Source of the DNA: Rotaria sordida
Taxonomy: Eukaryota > Rotifera > Eurotatoria > Philodinida > Philodinidae
Direction of reading: 5' to 3'
Assembly (NCBI GenBank): GCA_905250125.1
Contig: CAJNOL010000053.1
Coordinates: 186,749-250,748, forward strand
Length of the DNA stretch: 64,000 nt
This document shows positions 1-12,365 of this stretch, piece after piece. Both the position numbers and the translations under genes were made by a program. How positions within the stretch are numbered: the stretch's first letter is position 1; each line of letters opens with the position of its first letter. The notes under the pieces are model-generated. The model was not told the DNA's origin. It worked only from the letters and a program-made list of their open reading frames with translations, and did no database searches.

Positions 1-3000
1 AACAAAAAACAACGATTAACCTTAACAATGACACAAATAGATGAAATGCTCTAATAGTGCCCACATTTGGAAAATAATAATAAAGTAAAACAAAACGTCA
101 TATAGGACATATGTATATCACGAAGGAGAAATGTATTCAATAGTGAAAGGAATCAATTGACAAAAAAAAAACCTAGTTGGATTGTTCTCTATTGATAAAT
201 CAATTATGTAATGTATGTATAAATTTCGTATCTTGATTGATACAAAAGAAAAACTTCATTAGTTAATATTCTACATTAAAAAAATTTTCATGGAGACAAT
301 AATTTTTGCTAAAATTTACTTCAATATGTGTTGGTGCATACGAATAGATTCTGTATTTCTAATTAATACATTAGAAATTTATATCAAAAATAATATTAGT
401 TACAAATCTTTATTTTCTAAAGATTGAGAAAAAAAATCATGTACTAATAACTTTCAAAAGAATGAATAAGATTTAAATAGATTTATGAATGTTGTTAATA
501 TTTTGCAAATTAACCAAAAATTCATGATTATCAGCTTCGTAAATATATGTATCCATTAATTTTATCAATTTAAAACTCACTTGTTTTTTTTTTTTAATTT
601 TACTATCAAAAATATCGGTCGGAAACCAAATATTCGTTTCTATCACATAAAATTATTCATCAAAAAAAAAACTGAAATTATATCTTTATATAGTTGTAGT
701 CATTAACTCGTGATTTAGAAACATAACGTATCAAGTTGTACTTATAAATAATCAAGAAAAACTGAATCAATCATTCATTGTGATTATATTCCATCTGAGA
801 TTAATATCTCATCGAATAAGAAACAATTAACAAATGAATATGTTTTATTTTGTATCCTTTTCAATTGTAGTAATCTTATGAAAGCATACAATTTGTTTGA
901 ATAGTGTCACAATATCTATGAAAGTATTCATCTTGTAAAGAAATGTTTTCTATTGAAGTGAAAGAAAAAAAAAAACAAAGTTATGTTCTACTCTAATTTT
1001 CATATTTGTTTCATCAGATAATTGTTATTATTGATTTGAAAGTATCTAAAAAAAAAGAATCAAAGATCAATTCAGATTCATCTTATGAATTTTATTATGA
1101 ATCTTTGATGAATACATAAAATTTGATATTATAATAGAAAATTTTTGTTCTTTGTCACAATTATAATTGTAATCCGACAAATTTCTTGAGTTAATACTTG
1201 AAAATGTTCCACATTTAGATGAAATAATTACTATAATAATACGAGAAGAGAGACATAGAAAAAGAATAAATGATTTATTCATAGTATCCTATTTATCAAA
1301 AGAAAGAAAAATCTTTTCATATAGACAATACTACAAGATATGGTTTATATCAAACTCCTATCATTTCAATGTAAACATCTATTTTATAAGATAAACAATT
1401 TTCCCATTGAAAGAAAATATACATTTGTTTTTATGAAAAATTAATAGTATTAGTAACAAAAAGAATGAAACTTCAATACATCGTTTATTTATACTAGATT
1501 TATATTTAATAAATTCTTTTCTCTGACGAGAGAATGTATTTGAGTGTATCTCCCTAAGAATAATTTCAAGAGTAATCTATCTGTTAGAGGTATTGATGAA
1601 TATCTTAGTAGCTCTCGTTTCGGTTTCAAAAAAACAAGAGTGTCTAACTTTTTCGCTTTTGTCCAACAAGCGATTTTCTTTTGAGGAAGCAACTTGATAG
1701 GAACATAGATCAATATTGAAGCACTGTCTCGTTATCACATCTAAGTTTCTCAATCACATGTTCATCTGATCGATCGCTTCTCGTTTTCGATTACATAGGA
1801 AAACAGAGATAGAGAGCTAAGTCGAAAAAAACAAACAGATTTGATATCTTTACTTGTGATAACTTCCAGGTCAAGTTGCTTTCTCCAAAGAAAACTACTT
1901 GTTCTTGCAAATTTAACGAAAGCGACCAATGAGATAATACCCCTACTAGTAAAAAAAGAGCCTCAAAATGAAAAATTTAGACATTCTCGTCTTTTAAGAT
2001 TGAAGCGAGGGTAGCTAAGATATTCATCAATGCCTCTAACGTATAGAATTCTTTTGAACTCATTCTCAGGGATTACACTCGAATATTTTTTCTCATGAGA
2101 ATAACTTCTAAAAGAATAATATTCAGAGTAGATATCTTTGATTTATCTCGATAATCTTCATTCCTTTCATATCTCTTGTTAATGTTTTCATCGATTATAT
2201 CTAAGAATACATTATAACGTCAAAAAAACAAGAATTAACTGAATTCTTCATCTCATTCTACATCATTCTTAATCAAGCATAACAACATCTGTTGAAAGAT
2301 ATTAATTTTCGATATTGTCTATTTTTCTTCAACCATGGTTGATTTGTTACATACAAAACTTTACATCATACATCATTAAATTTATATTCTATGTGTCTTG
2401 TTTTTTTTTTCCGTCGATAGTAATATTCCTTTATTATTTTGACGATCAAGAATTATTTTTGGTAGAATAATTATGACAAAAAAAACAACAAAAATAAAAT
2501 ATCATAAGCGAATATATATATTGGAAAGTTAAATATCGGATATATTTGAATATTATTCTTGTTTTAAAATTTCAAATTATATTTATCAAATAAAGTCAAA
2601 TAATTGTTTCTTTTTTTTTTCTTTTTTGAGTTAGATCATTCGAATAGAACAAATACAAACACAAATAATTAATTAATAAATGAAAATACACTGATACAAA
2701 GATAAAATTGAGTATTCATTTAAACAGATAGAAAGATCAAATAAAAAGACAATTCGAACATTAGACACTGTACAAAATTTTAACGATTTCTTACACATAC
2801 ACATTTAAAGAAAAGAACAAAGAAAAAAAACCAACGATTTCTAAGTGCAGATGTGAAAAAAAAAAAAAGAAAGAAAGAAATGATCTTATCAGGAAATTTA
2901 GCTGATCTTTAAAGATTATACAAAGGCAACAAATTGGGGACGGAATGAATAAAAGAAAGAAAAGAAAAAAAAAACCATTCACACACATAAATCTTATCAT

Positions 3001-3028
3001 ATTTATTTGTTTTTGCTTTTTTTTTTCT
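1..3028. other. Non-coding AT-rich stretch
   Basis: No ORF here shows protein-like composition or splice structure. It holds poly-A/poly-T tracts and one inverted-repeat element, listed separately. The end near 3 kb is the 3' flank of the Rap1GAP gene on the minus strand. Confidence 0.6.
1512..2105. repeat. Foldback element with ~140-bp inverted arms
   Basis: The left arm (about 1512-1655) and right arm (about 1973-2105) are imperfect reverse complements. The best shared core is the stretch around GGTATTGATGAATATCTTAG at 1591-1610 and its complement near 2013-2032. The spacer is about 315 bp. There is no transposase-like frame. A 74-codon minus-strand frame crosses the left arm but looks like chance. 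Ends and target-site duplication could not be fixed. It is probably a non-autonomous foldback or MITE-like repeat. Confidence 0.55.
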
Positions 3029-6000
3029 TTATGAATTATCTCGATGAATGATATTTTTTTGTTGCAATAATTGCGTTTCAAGTTGTTTTAATGCATTCGA
3101 ATGAATTTGATCCATTTGAGCTATTCTTAATGAATGTTGTTGTTGTAATGCAATAACAAATTTAATTAAATCTAATGAAAATTTACAAAAAATAAAATTT
3201 TATTTAATAATAATAATAAAAAAAAGGTCTTATATTGTTTACCATCTTTTGAAGTTGCTTGAAGATCATCAGGTAAAAATGACATATGAATGTCATTATC
3301 TATATCATCTGATGGTAATTTATTATTAAAATTAAATGTTGTATTCAATATAGATGTTGCATGTGAATAAGAATCACCATTATGATTCCATTCATTTGAT
3401 GGTAATGTTGGATAACCATTAGTTGATGTTGGTGTCCATGGTGATGATGGACATGTTGCAGGTGATAAAAATTTTGTATTGGAACGTAAACTAAAATATA
3501 TAGATAAATGATTAAGTTAATTATTATAAAGAAAAGAAATATATATATATATATTACCTTGATACTGAATCAATATTTTCATGATCTAATGAAGAACGAT
3601 TTGCTGTTTGTTTATCAAGTCGAGGACTATTAGTCTGTAAACAATGAAAATGAATAAATTATTGACATTAGAAAATTTCCCTAGTGAATATATATTTTTT
3701 TTCTCTCAACAACTAAAAAACTACGATTGTTTTTTTAGTTAATTAACTAGAACTGATTAACTGATGTTTGAATTGAAAGAAGATCGTTATTTTTGTTTTA
3801 AAAATAATGTGTAGAACAAATAGTAAAAAAAAAGAATATTTGTTCTAAAAGTACATAGTTAAATATTATTTCCTACTCTTATCTTTCGTATTCAATTTTC
3901 ATTGTTTTCATATATTAGATTTCTTATAATAAGAAAATTGAAATTACTTTTGATGATGAAAAGAATGAAGTCATTTTAGTCGTATTATTTCCATTTGTTG
4001 TAATTGATTCACGTGATACACTTCGTCGTAAATCCATTGTCATTGAACGTACTTTAGATCTTGAATCATTTGTATTATTTGATGATGGTGATAGTATATT
4101 AGTTGTTGGTGCTGGTGATGATTTTCCATTATCAGTAGTTGTCGAATTTTGTATACGTAATTTTGGTGCAATAAAACGACGTCGTACAGAACCAAGTAAT
4201 GAACTATCAGCATGACGATCAGGTGATTTAATAGAAGAATTATTTTGTATTTCTTCTTTTTGTTGTTGTTGTTGTTGTTGTTCAATATCACATTCATGTT
4301 TATATTGACTATTATATAAAATAAAATTCATTAATGGACGATTATTATCATGTAATGTACGATATAAATTTTCAAATAAATTCATTTTTGTACGTTCCTA
4401 TTTAAATAAAACAAAAAAAAGAGTTTTATAAAAAAAAAATGAAAAAAGAAATATTTTTTAATACTTGATATTTTTGAAATGTACTTGCACGACATGATGC
4501 CATTTCAGCATTAATTAATTTTGTTAATAACCATTGTTTAAATATATGATCACAATGAAATATTGTTGAATGATTAAAATTTGGTCCAAATGATGGTACA
4601 CTATCACGATGAATAACAGATACTTTAAATTGTGTACCATCATTATTTAATGGTGTTATAACAAGATAAACATGTAAAAATTGTGATACTATACATTCAG
4701 GATTAAATTTTGTTTCTGTTTCTTGAAAAACAATTGCAACAATATCATTACCAATATGACGTTTACGTTCAAGTTGTTGTCGTTCACTTTTTGAATGTGG
4801 TAATAATGTACTAACATGAAACATTATTTCATGATTACGAAACTGTTCATATACTGATTCAGTTCCTGTTTGATCTGATTTAACATCAAGACCACCACGA
4901 AATCTAAACAACAAAAAATTTTATTCTTTTCTTTCAAATAATTTTTTTTTTTCTTTTGTATTATTTACCCTCGAAAATCTTTTAGTTTAACACGTGTACC
5001 AATTAAATCAAGAAATTTATCCATAGCAATACTATGTGTTTCATTACTAAATATATCTTCTTCAGTTAATTGATTTTCACGTTGATATATTATACCATAT
5101 TTATGTTGATTAGATACAAGAGATTCATCATATTTTAATAATAAATCATGTGCCTAAATAAGAAAAACACAAAAAAAAAAATAATTTGTTTTATTTTTTA
5201 AGAAATGAAATTCTTTTTTTTTTTTTTGTTTTATTTACGCCATCACACAGCACCGGATCAAAATATTCAACATCTGCAATAGCACATTGTTCACATATTC
5301 GACGTAATATATCAGAAGGAGTACATGATGGATGTATATCCAATAGAGTTTCAATAGATGTTCGTTGTCGTATTCTATAGAATTATAAATAATAATTTCT
5401 TATTAAAAATAATAAGTTTTTAACTATATTACCTAACAATCGACATTATAGATCTTTGTTTATTTTGATCAATAGAATGTTTATATGAAATAATAACAGG
5501 TCCTTGACTTTCACTGATACCATACCAATTAAAATGTTCCTAAAATAAATAATTAATTATAAATAATTGATTTATTTATTTATTTATTTCTATATATACT
5601 TTTGCTTGAAATTGTTGACGATATATCAATGGTTTATCATCAATTTCAAGTTGAGGTAAACATTCATCAATACTTGTTCCACTATTTCCATGTATAGTAG
5701 TTGAACTTTCAAAACACCATGCATATTCATTTGTTGGTTTAATATATGTTATAGGTGTATGATTACCAATAAAGACTGTTCGCTGTGATGATGGTGATTC
5801 AATTGTACCAGTTGTACCGACATTAGATAATGATTCAAATAATCCCTAAATAGTTTTATATTAGAATGAAAATAAACATTTTTTGTTTTTTTTTTTACCA
5901 ATCGATCGACTGTAGTAGCGGGTGCTGTAGATAAACGCTACAAAAGAAAATAAGATAAAAGGTCATTAAGGTTCAATGAAATTTGTCTGAAACATATAGT

Positions 6001-8824
6001 TATCAAGCAAAAAATAAAAATTATTAGTATATTAAGACACGTACGAGATAATTGTTACTACGAATATGTAATAATGGCGATAAATTAATCATTCGATGAG
6101 TAAATATTGGTGACATTCCTGATAACTTCTCATCGGAATTCATATGTAAACGGATCTCAGTTGTTAATGCTCGTTCACGTCGACGCATATCGATTATTTT
6201 GTTTTTTTTTTTTGAGAAATAATATTTAATGTCAAAAGAAGAATCTATTAGAGTGAAGATTGATTCGTATGGAATAAGTTTGTTATGATTATTATTACTA
6301 TTCAGCACAATAACAAATAACTATTGACGACAGTCAAGAGACAAAAGGGAAAGAAATCTTTTTTTTTTTCTTTCTCTTTTTCTCTATTTCTAGTATAGAA
6401 GAGAAAGCGTTGCGATATGTTTTAGAGACGTGCGACGCTTGTCTGATGATGAAAAAATAAGTGGTCTTCTTCTTCTTTTCCTTCTTTTTTTCCTTCAGCG
6501 AATGCTACAAATGCTTCTATCATTCTTGTCTCGTGTTTTTGTTCATCATCATCATCAATTTCTTCTTCTTTTTTTTTTTTTTTTGTTTGGTTCTTTTTTT
6601 TCCCCCATTTCCTTTCCTCGTTTGTATGACAGCTAAGACAACCAAAACAGATATACTAAGCAGTAGACAAAGACAAGAGATGAAAGAAAGAAGAAAAAAA
6701 AAAAAGAATGAATAGAACTATGACATGGTAATATCTCGTTGCCATCCATTTGGTGGCAATGGCGTAATCATATTGGCAACATACGAGTGAAAGCTGACAA
6801 ATGTAGAACATTCAACTACTTAAAGAAATGTGATGATGTAATCAATACTATTTCATTATGAGAAAAAGATCAATTAACCGTACAAATGGTATTATTAAAG
6901 CAGCATATATTAGTTCCCATAGAAAGGATATTTCTGTCGTGCATACCTGAATAAAGTCGACAACACTATGTTTACGTTGCTGTAGAAAATATAAAGAATT
7001 TTTTTTATCTGTTTAGTTTATTTCTATTTTATTTCTTATAAATATTAATGAGTTGAAAGAATTCAAATTTATAAAACATACTTGAGTTTCTTGTGTTATT
7101 GGTTGTGTTGTATCATTGATACTGATTGCATCTGATGCAGTACCCATTAAATTAACTAAACTTGTACTAATCTAAACAAAATAAAACTTAAATTAATTAA
7201 TAATACATAATAATTTGGTTCTTGTTTTTTGTTCTGTTTATGCCTATTTAAAAAATATGATCTATTAGTAAAATCTATGGTTTGTACTAGAGGGAGTGTC
7301 AGTTTAGCTAGTCGAGAGACGACGAAACTCATCTCGTTTTTTCTTTCGAATGAATTCAATTTGACACGCAAGTGAGATTATAGAGTAATAGGCTCTATCT
7401 ATACGTGCGTCTGCATGAGTAAGAGAGAGAGAAAGAAAAAAGAAAAGAATATTGATATGCTTGATCTGATGCGTTGGACTCTCATGAATCGATCCATGAA
7501 ACTGTTCAAATAATAATTTAGTCAGTCATCCAACATCGATAAAAAAAAAAAAAGAAAGTGTTTATCTGTCTCGACATGTACTACATGGACATATTGATTA
7601 TTTTCGAATCGAAACAAAAATGAAGAATAAATGAACGAATATTCATGAACGAGAACGAGAAAAATGAAAAAGATAAAAACATATCCATATAGAATAGACT
7701 ATAACGATGATGTGTTAGATACACTTCTTCTCACCTCTTTATTAGGTAAAACACGAGGAGGAGCCAATGATGGTGATGATGATATGTCATCGGCTGTACT
7801 AGATGATATTTGCGATGATGTATTATCGCCTACAGATGGATTTCGTGTTGTTGATGGCATTTGAACACTGTGCTTTTTATCCAATGGTTTACGTGGTGGT
7901 AAAGCGGGTGGAATATCTTGATTAGTCGATTGTGTTGTAGCTCCAGCAAGACGATTATATTCTTTCTGTGATGATGAAGATTTTTTAGGTAATAAAGATG
8001 TTTTAGTTGAATGTCGATATTCATCTTCATGTGTAACATTTGTTTCAACTGTTGATGAATTTTGTTTATTTGAACTTGAATTACGACCGGGTTTTCGTCT
8101 AAATGAGAAATAAAATAAACATAATGAATTTTTTATGAATAATTTTTTTTTTCTCTTTCATAGGTATTTTTTCAATCAAGAAAATTAATCATGCAAAGTA
8201 TTGAGTCATGGAATATGACGGGAAAAAAAATTAATTATTAGTTGTAAAAAAAGTTCGAAAATATAAAGAATTCAACAATATTTTATATGATAGATAATGT
8301 TTGTTTTCATAATCGAACTAATCTATATCAACAGATCATCAAATTCGTTAAATGTCGCATTTTTTCTATATCATATCACAATATTCACTGAACTTTTAAT
8401 AGGATTGACCTAATGCTTTTTTTTGTTATGTTTGAAATAAGACAAGCAACACTATCCGGCTTAACACGGATTGAAGTTCTACTACTTTGATCTTTTCTTT
8501 ATAGTATGTAAATATCAATTATGATATTTATAATAAAAAGAAAAAAAGAATTTAATGAAATATTAAGTTATTATTAAACTTTAATCTGTATCTATTTTAT
8601 AATCCCTTCATTCGAATAAATATTCTAAATAAAAAGATTTTATTTTCTACTTAAAACTGCGAAATGACTTGTGATATCTTATATAAAAAAAAGAAAACTG
8701 TTTTCTTTTTTAAAATAATTAGAAAAAGTAGAGTCAACTGTAAAACAAAAGATTTCAAGTATGCCTAATCAATTTTATTTCTTGTCTCAAGTATATGTCA
8801 AATATCACGAGACAGAAATCTAAT

Positions 8825-8861
<37 letters not shown>

Positions 8862-9575
8862 ATGTATATATTTCATTGTATCGAATCAAGAGATTGATTT
8901 ATTATTTTGTTCTCATATTCAATAGCCTATGAAACACTTTCTCTATTGTTTGTTTTTTCACTGATGATGATGACAATGATGATCATCATCATCATATATT
9001 TTCTTTCATCTCCTTGAATATGTATTTCTATACCTGATGTTGAAAGACGGTAAAAATTGCATTTTCGATTGATGATGTATGTTGATCGATCAATGTAAAA
9101 AAAAGGCTAAATATACGTCGACACGTTGAAATCTCGTCAATATTATCAATAATAATATTATTGTTCGTCTCTCGCCTATGAGAAACCTTCGTCTTGAATT
9201 ACCATAGATACTCCTACTCCTCGGCACACATACACATACCAAGATACGATGGATGAGAAATTAAATAAAAAGAAATCACTTTGTGTTTTTTTCTTCTTCT
9301 TCTTTTTCTATCACAACTTATATGAAAAGAAAGATGAAATCAAACAACAGATGTTAACACATACAATTGTATATGAACTTGTTATCGTACCTGAATAACA
9401 ACATCTGCCTTCGAAGAGATCAAACTTTAATCAATAATATGTACAATAGAAGCAAAGAAGAAGAAGAAAAAGAACAGAATAATAATTTTTGATCATTGTA
9501 TGATAATAAAATAAAATGTCATCTTATATATAAGGAAAAAAAAAGCACATACCTTCGACGAAATGAACTTAACAT
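3029..9575 (-). CDS. RAP1GAP: Rap1 GTPase-activating protein (Rap1GAP/Rap1GAP2 type), main gene model
   Basis: Speeds GTP hydrolysis by the small GTPase Rap1, lowering Rap1 signalling in adhesion and polarity. Exons (minus): 9553-9575, 7735-8098, 7082-7171, 6947-6979, 5898-5936, 5600-5845, 5433-5539, 5239-5374, 4969-5153, 4465-4903, 3948-4397, 3558-3634, 3243-3490, 3029-3171. All junctions are GT..AG and the frame closes at 859 aa. The RapGAP domain is about residues 270-555. It contains FRGGLD, GTESVY, EIMFHVST and the signature RKRHIGNDIVAIVFQ, whose Asn (N460) is the catalytic 'Asn thumb' of the family. The N-terminal part is Ser/Thr-rich with an SH3-ligand-like PPALPPRKP stretch. The C-terminal tail has a polyQ run and ends in a Gln-rich helix. 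I see no clear GoLoco motif upstream of the domain, unlike some vertebrate isoforms. Starts differ between isoforms (separate entries). Family assignment is secure; RAP1GAP versus RAP1GAP2 cannot be decided here. Confidence 0.9.
6045..6188 (-). CDS. RAP1GAP: Alternative first exon of Rap1GAP (short isoform start)
   Basis: This open segment starts with ATG at 6188 (MRRRERALTT...) and ends at a GTACGT donor in phase 0, 48 codons later. That phase fits the 3' splice site of the exon starting at 5936, giving a 737-aa isoform lacking the Ser/Thr-rich N-terminus. No good 3' splice site (polypyrimidine plus AG) lies directly upstream of the ATG, which argues for a first exon rather than an internal one. 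It is inferred from sequence only. Confidence 0.5.
8822..8869. repeat. Dinucleotide repeats (AT)n-(GT)n and (CT)n inside the Rap1GAP 5' region
   Basis: An (AT)n tract runs into (GT)n here, in the intron between the 9553 and 8098 exons. A separate (CT)n run lies at about 9841-9862, upstream of the 9575 start. Confidence 0.8.
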
Positions 9576-11139
9576 TGCTGTTATTATGCGTTCTTTAGAG
9601 TAGAAACGTCAATTTTAATATTTTTGTATACTCGTGTTCTTATTCGTGCGTAAAAAAATATATAATCGATCATAAATATTCGTCTTCCTAATTTTCATAT
9701 GGTATGACTTGTCGTCAATGCATGCATGATGATTCAAAATAATTGTCGTTGATGCGAGCGTAGAGACAGAAATGCACACGAATGACGAACAAAAATAAAG
9801 CAGTGATGTATATGTGTGTGTCTACCAATGCCACTTTTACGCTCTCTCTCTCTCTCTCTCTCTTTATTTCTCTCTTGTAACTTCTTAAAATACAGTTGAC
9901 CGTCAACGTTCTTTTCTCGAGTTTTTTTTTTTTTTTTGTTCGAAACCAAAAAAAAAAGAAAAAAGCGAGAAGAAAGCACGGCGACGACAGCGGGTCAATA
10001 CGTATACATACATGCATTCTTTTATCGTTTCTCTCGTTATTGAATTTTTTTTTTTTGTTAGTTCTCTTTTCTCGCGTCTCGGTGATAATTCAAGGAGGTA
10101 CCACTATACCTGTGTTGTATGACTATTATTGTCGCCAGTCGAGGACAGAGAAGAAAAAGAAAAAAAGGAATCAACAATGAACTTGACATTTCGTGTAGAA
10201 TACATCAACGAAAGAAAGAAATGAACTCGGTTATAATCGCCATTTATTTTGCCAATTATCATAAAACTAATGCATACCTTACACGCATAAACCTATAGTG
10301 TGCACCATATGAGATGATCTCTAATTACATTTGACGCAAGTTTGATTACAACATATACATTCGTATAAATTCTAATGTGTATAATCAGATGTTATAGTTT
10401 TGTTCTACACAATTAAAATAAATCTTATGAAGGTCATTAAAAAAAAAAAAAAAGTTTTTTTTTTTGTGAGCTTGTTTTTTTTTTGTTAAAGCCTTACTAA
10501 TTGTATACATATCGGTCTTTGTTTTTTTTTCTTCTAGTTTGAATACATACTTTTCATCCATCTCGATTGTTATTAGTAATATGTTAAATATTAGTTTGCT
10601 TAGGTATCGTTAATTTATAATACGCGCTTATACATTTAATATGCAAAAGAATAATAATATAACATGTAGTTACAAATCAAATATAGTAGTATTATCTTTT
10701 TTTTGTTTCTTTTACATTCTCACATCGTTCACGGAAATACTGAAAGTGTTTGATAGTAGAAGTAATAGTCGATAGAAGAAAAAAAAGAATTCATTGTGAA
10801 AAAAATATACTCGCAATCCTTTTTCCTGTTCTCAGAAACAAGAAGGAAATAAAACTGGCGTAAACTAGCGAATCAGTTGTCGAGCACAACACATTTATAA
10901 CATGATCAACTAAGACAAACATATGGTTACATGGTCAAAGAAGAAGAAAAAAAAACCCGTAGAAATATAAGGAAATCATTTAGAAGAAAAGATGTCGTCT
11001 ATCAGTTAAGAATTCAATGACAATGTGTAGCACATTAATGTATTCCTTATATAATTCTTAAAATTGTTCGAGAATGTTATGTTTCTCTTCGATTGATTAA
11101 AATAAGTGTATAAATAAATCATATCTAGTGTTTCTTTAC

Positions 11140-11342
11140 CTTGCTGAAGCACACGATGTTAAATGACGTATAGAATGCCTAAAAGTGGAAGCCATTGAAC
11201 GATTATTATTATAAGATGATTGGTATTGTAAGTATTGTCTTTGATCATTAGTATCATGACTTCGACTATATTTTACTGGTTTATGATGTTTATATTCAAT
11301 GTCTTCTTGATAATTATCATGCGTTTTATATGATGTTTGCAT
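11140..11342 (-). CDS. RAP1GAP: Alternative first exon of Rap1GAP (Tyr/His/Ser-rich N-terminus)
   Basis: ATG at 11342 opens 67 codons (MQTSYKTHDNYQ...) rich in Tyr, His and Ser. They end in phase 2 at a strong donor (AAG|GTAAAG). This is the same phase as the 9553-9575 first exon, so both can splice to the exon starting at 8098. The resulting protein would be 919 aa. It looks like an isoform-specific N-terminus from its own promoter. RNA data would be needed to confirm it. Confidence 0.55.
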
Positions 11343-11666
11343 GGTTTTGGTTTGGTGTTTTTCTTTTTCGCTTTAGATTGAATGTTCTTTCTTCATACTA
11401 TTGTCATTATCTTAAAAAAATACAAAAAAAAAAAGAATCAGGATTAAGAATAACAAGGACAGGTCAGTTCAGGGTCATTCATCATCCAAAAAAAAAAAAG
11501 GAAGAAGAAAGCGAAATACGAACGACAAAGACAAAGAAAGAGAGAAAGAAGAAAAGAAAAATGATGTACAATGTCCTCAATAAGTAAAAATAGTAAGGAA
11601 CACTTTTGTTCATTAAACTTCAATATTATATTTACTCTACGTGTGCTTTAACATACTAATGCTTAC

Positions 11667-11708
11667 CTTGGTCAATGCGTATATACGTCTTGATCGTCGA
11701 TGAGACAT
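11667..11708 (-). CDS. RAP1GAP: Possible alternative first exon of Rap1GAP (basic 14-residue start)
   Basis: ATG at 11708 encodes MSHRRSRRIYALTK and runs into a consensus donor (AAG|GTAAGC) in phase 0. It could join the phase-0 acceptors at 7171, 6979 or 5936. The segment is short, so this rests on the donor quality, the frame and its position among the other first exons. It could also be a 5' UTR exon. Confidence 0.35.
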
Positions 11709-12252
11709 AAACTATGAATCACAAAGGATCAATACAAGGAGAAGAAGAATAATAGTGTCGCCTTATTTGAATTATTGTTGAAATAGAATATAAAATGTCA
11801 TTGTTTGTTGTCGGTTTTTTTTTTTTTTCGTCATGTGCAGATGTTACCGTTACTATTATTAGGAGATCTATTGAGCGAAAAGCAGTCTGTTGTTTTGTAG
11901 AGAAAAAAAAGAAGATAAGAAAAGGGATGTTTTTTTTTCATCGTTTCCTTTTTTTTGAAGAAATGCGTAAAAAATAAAAAAAATGTCTTTGCAACGAGTG
12001 AGACTCAACGTGCTATCATTTAGCTAAAAAGTAGACACAAGTGCAAAAGAAAATAAAAAAAAAAACGAACGAAATATTGCATGTATAGACATATGCTAAA
12101 AAACAAGCGAAAAACGAAGTAAAAGAACAAATATAAAATGACAACGACGTGTCATTGTTGCAATGTTATAAAGCTTAACATTTTCGTATGATATAATCAC
12201 GTGTCTTGAATGTCTATTAGTCATTTCTATTTTATTTAAGAAGTAAACTTAC

Positions 12253-12365
12253 TCATAATTACTTGCTGTTTGTCCCTGCAGATATGAATAAGGATTGGTG
12301 ACTTTCTCTCGGGATTTCTTTTTTTTTTTTTTCTTTTCTTGTCTTCTATTTAAAGATAAGACCAT
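12253..12365 (-). CDS. RAP1GAP: Possible distal alternative first exon of Rap1GAP
   Basis: ATG at 12365 (MVLSLNRRQEKK...) is followed by a Lys run and a non-repetitive segment ending ...QTASNYE. It ends at a GA|GTAAGT donor in phase 2, the phase needed by the exon starting at 8098. The joined protein would be 889 aa. The Lys run is encoded by a poly-A tract, so an indel there would break the frame. Moderate to low confidence. Confidence 0.4.

Noticed and set aside
2791..3081. 96-codon minus-strand frame of mostly Phe/Leu
   Set aside because: Made by poly-A/poly-T tracts and overlapping the last Rap1GAP exon in another frame.
6430..6715. Two overlapping plus-strand frames in the Rap1GAP region
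   Set aside because: Low-complexity Phe/Leu/Lys from homopolymer DNA inside an intron; no splice structure of their own.
9715..10180. Frames of 81-100 codons on both strands
   Set aside because: Driven by (CT)n and poly-T/A runs in the Rap1GAP 5' region.
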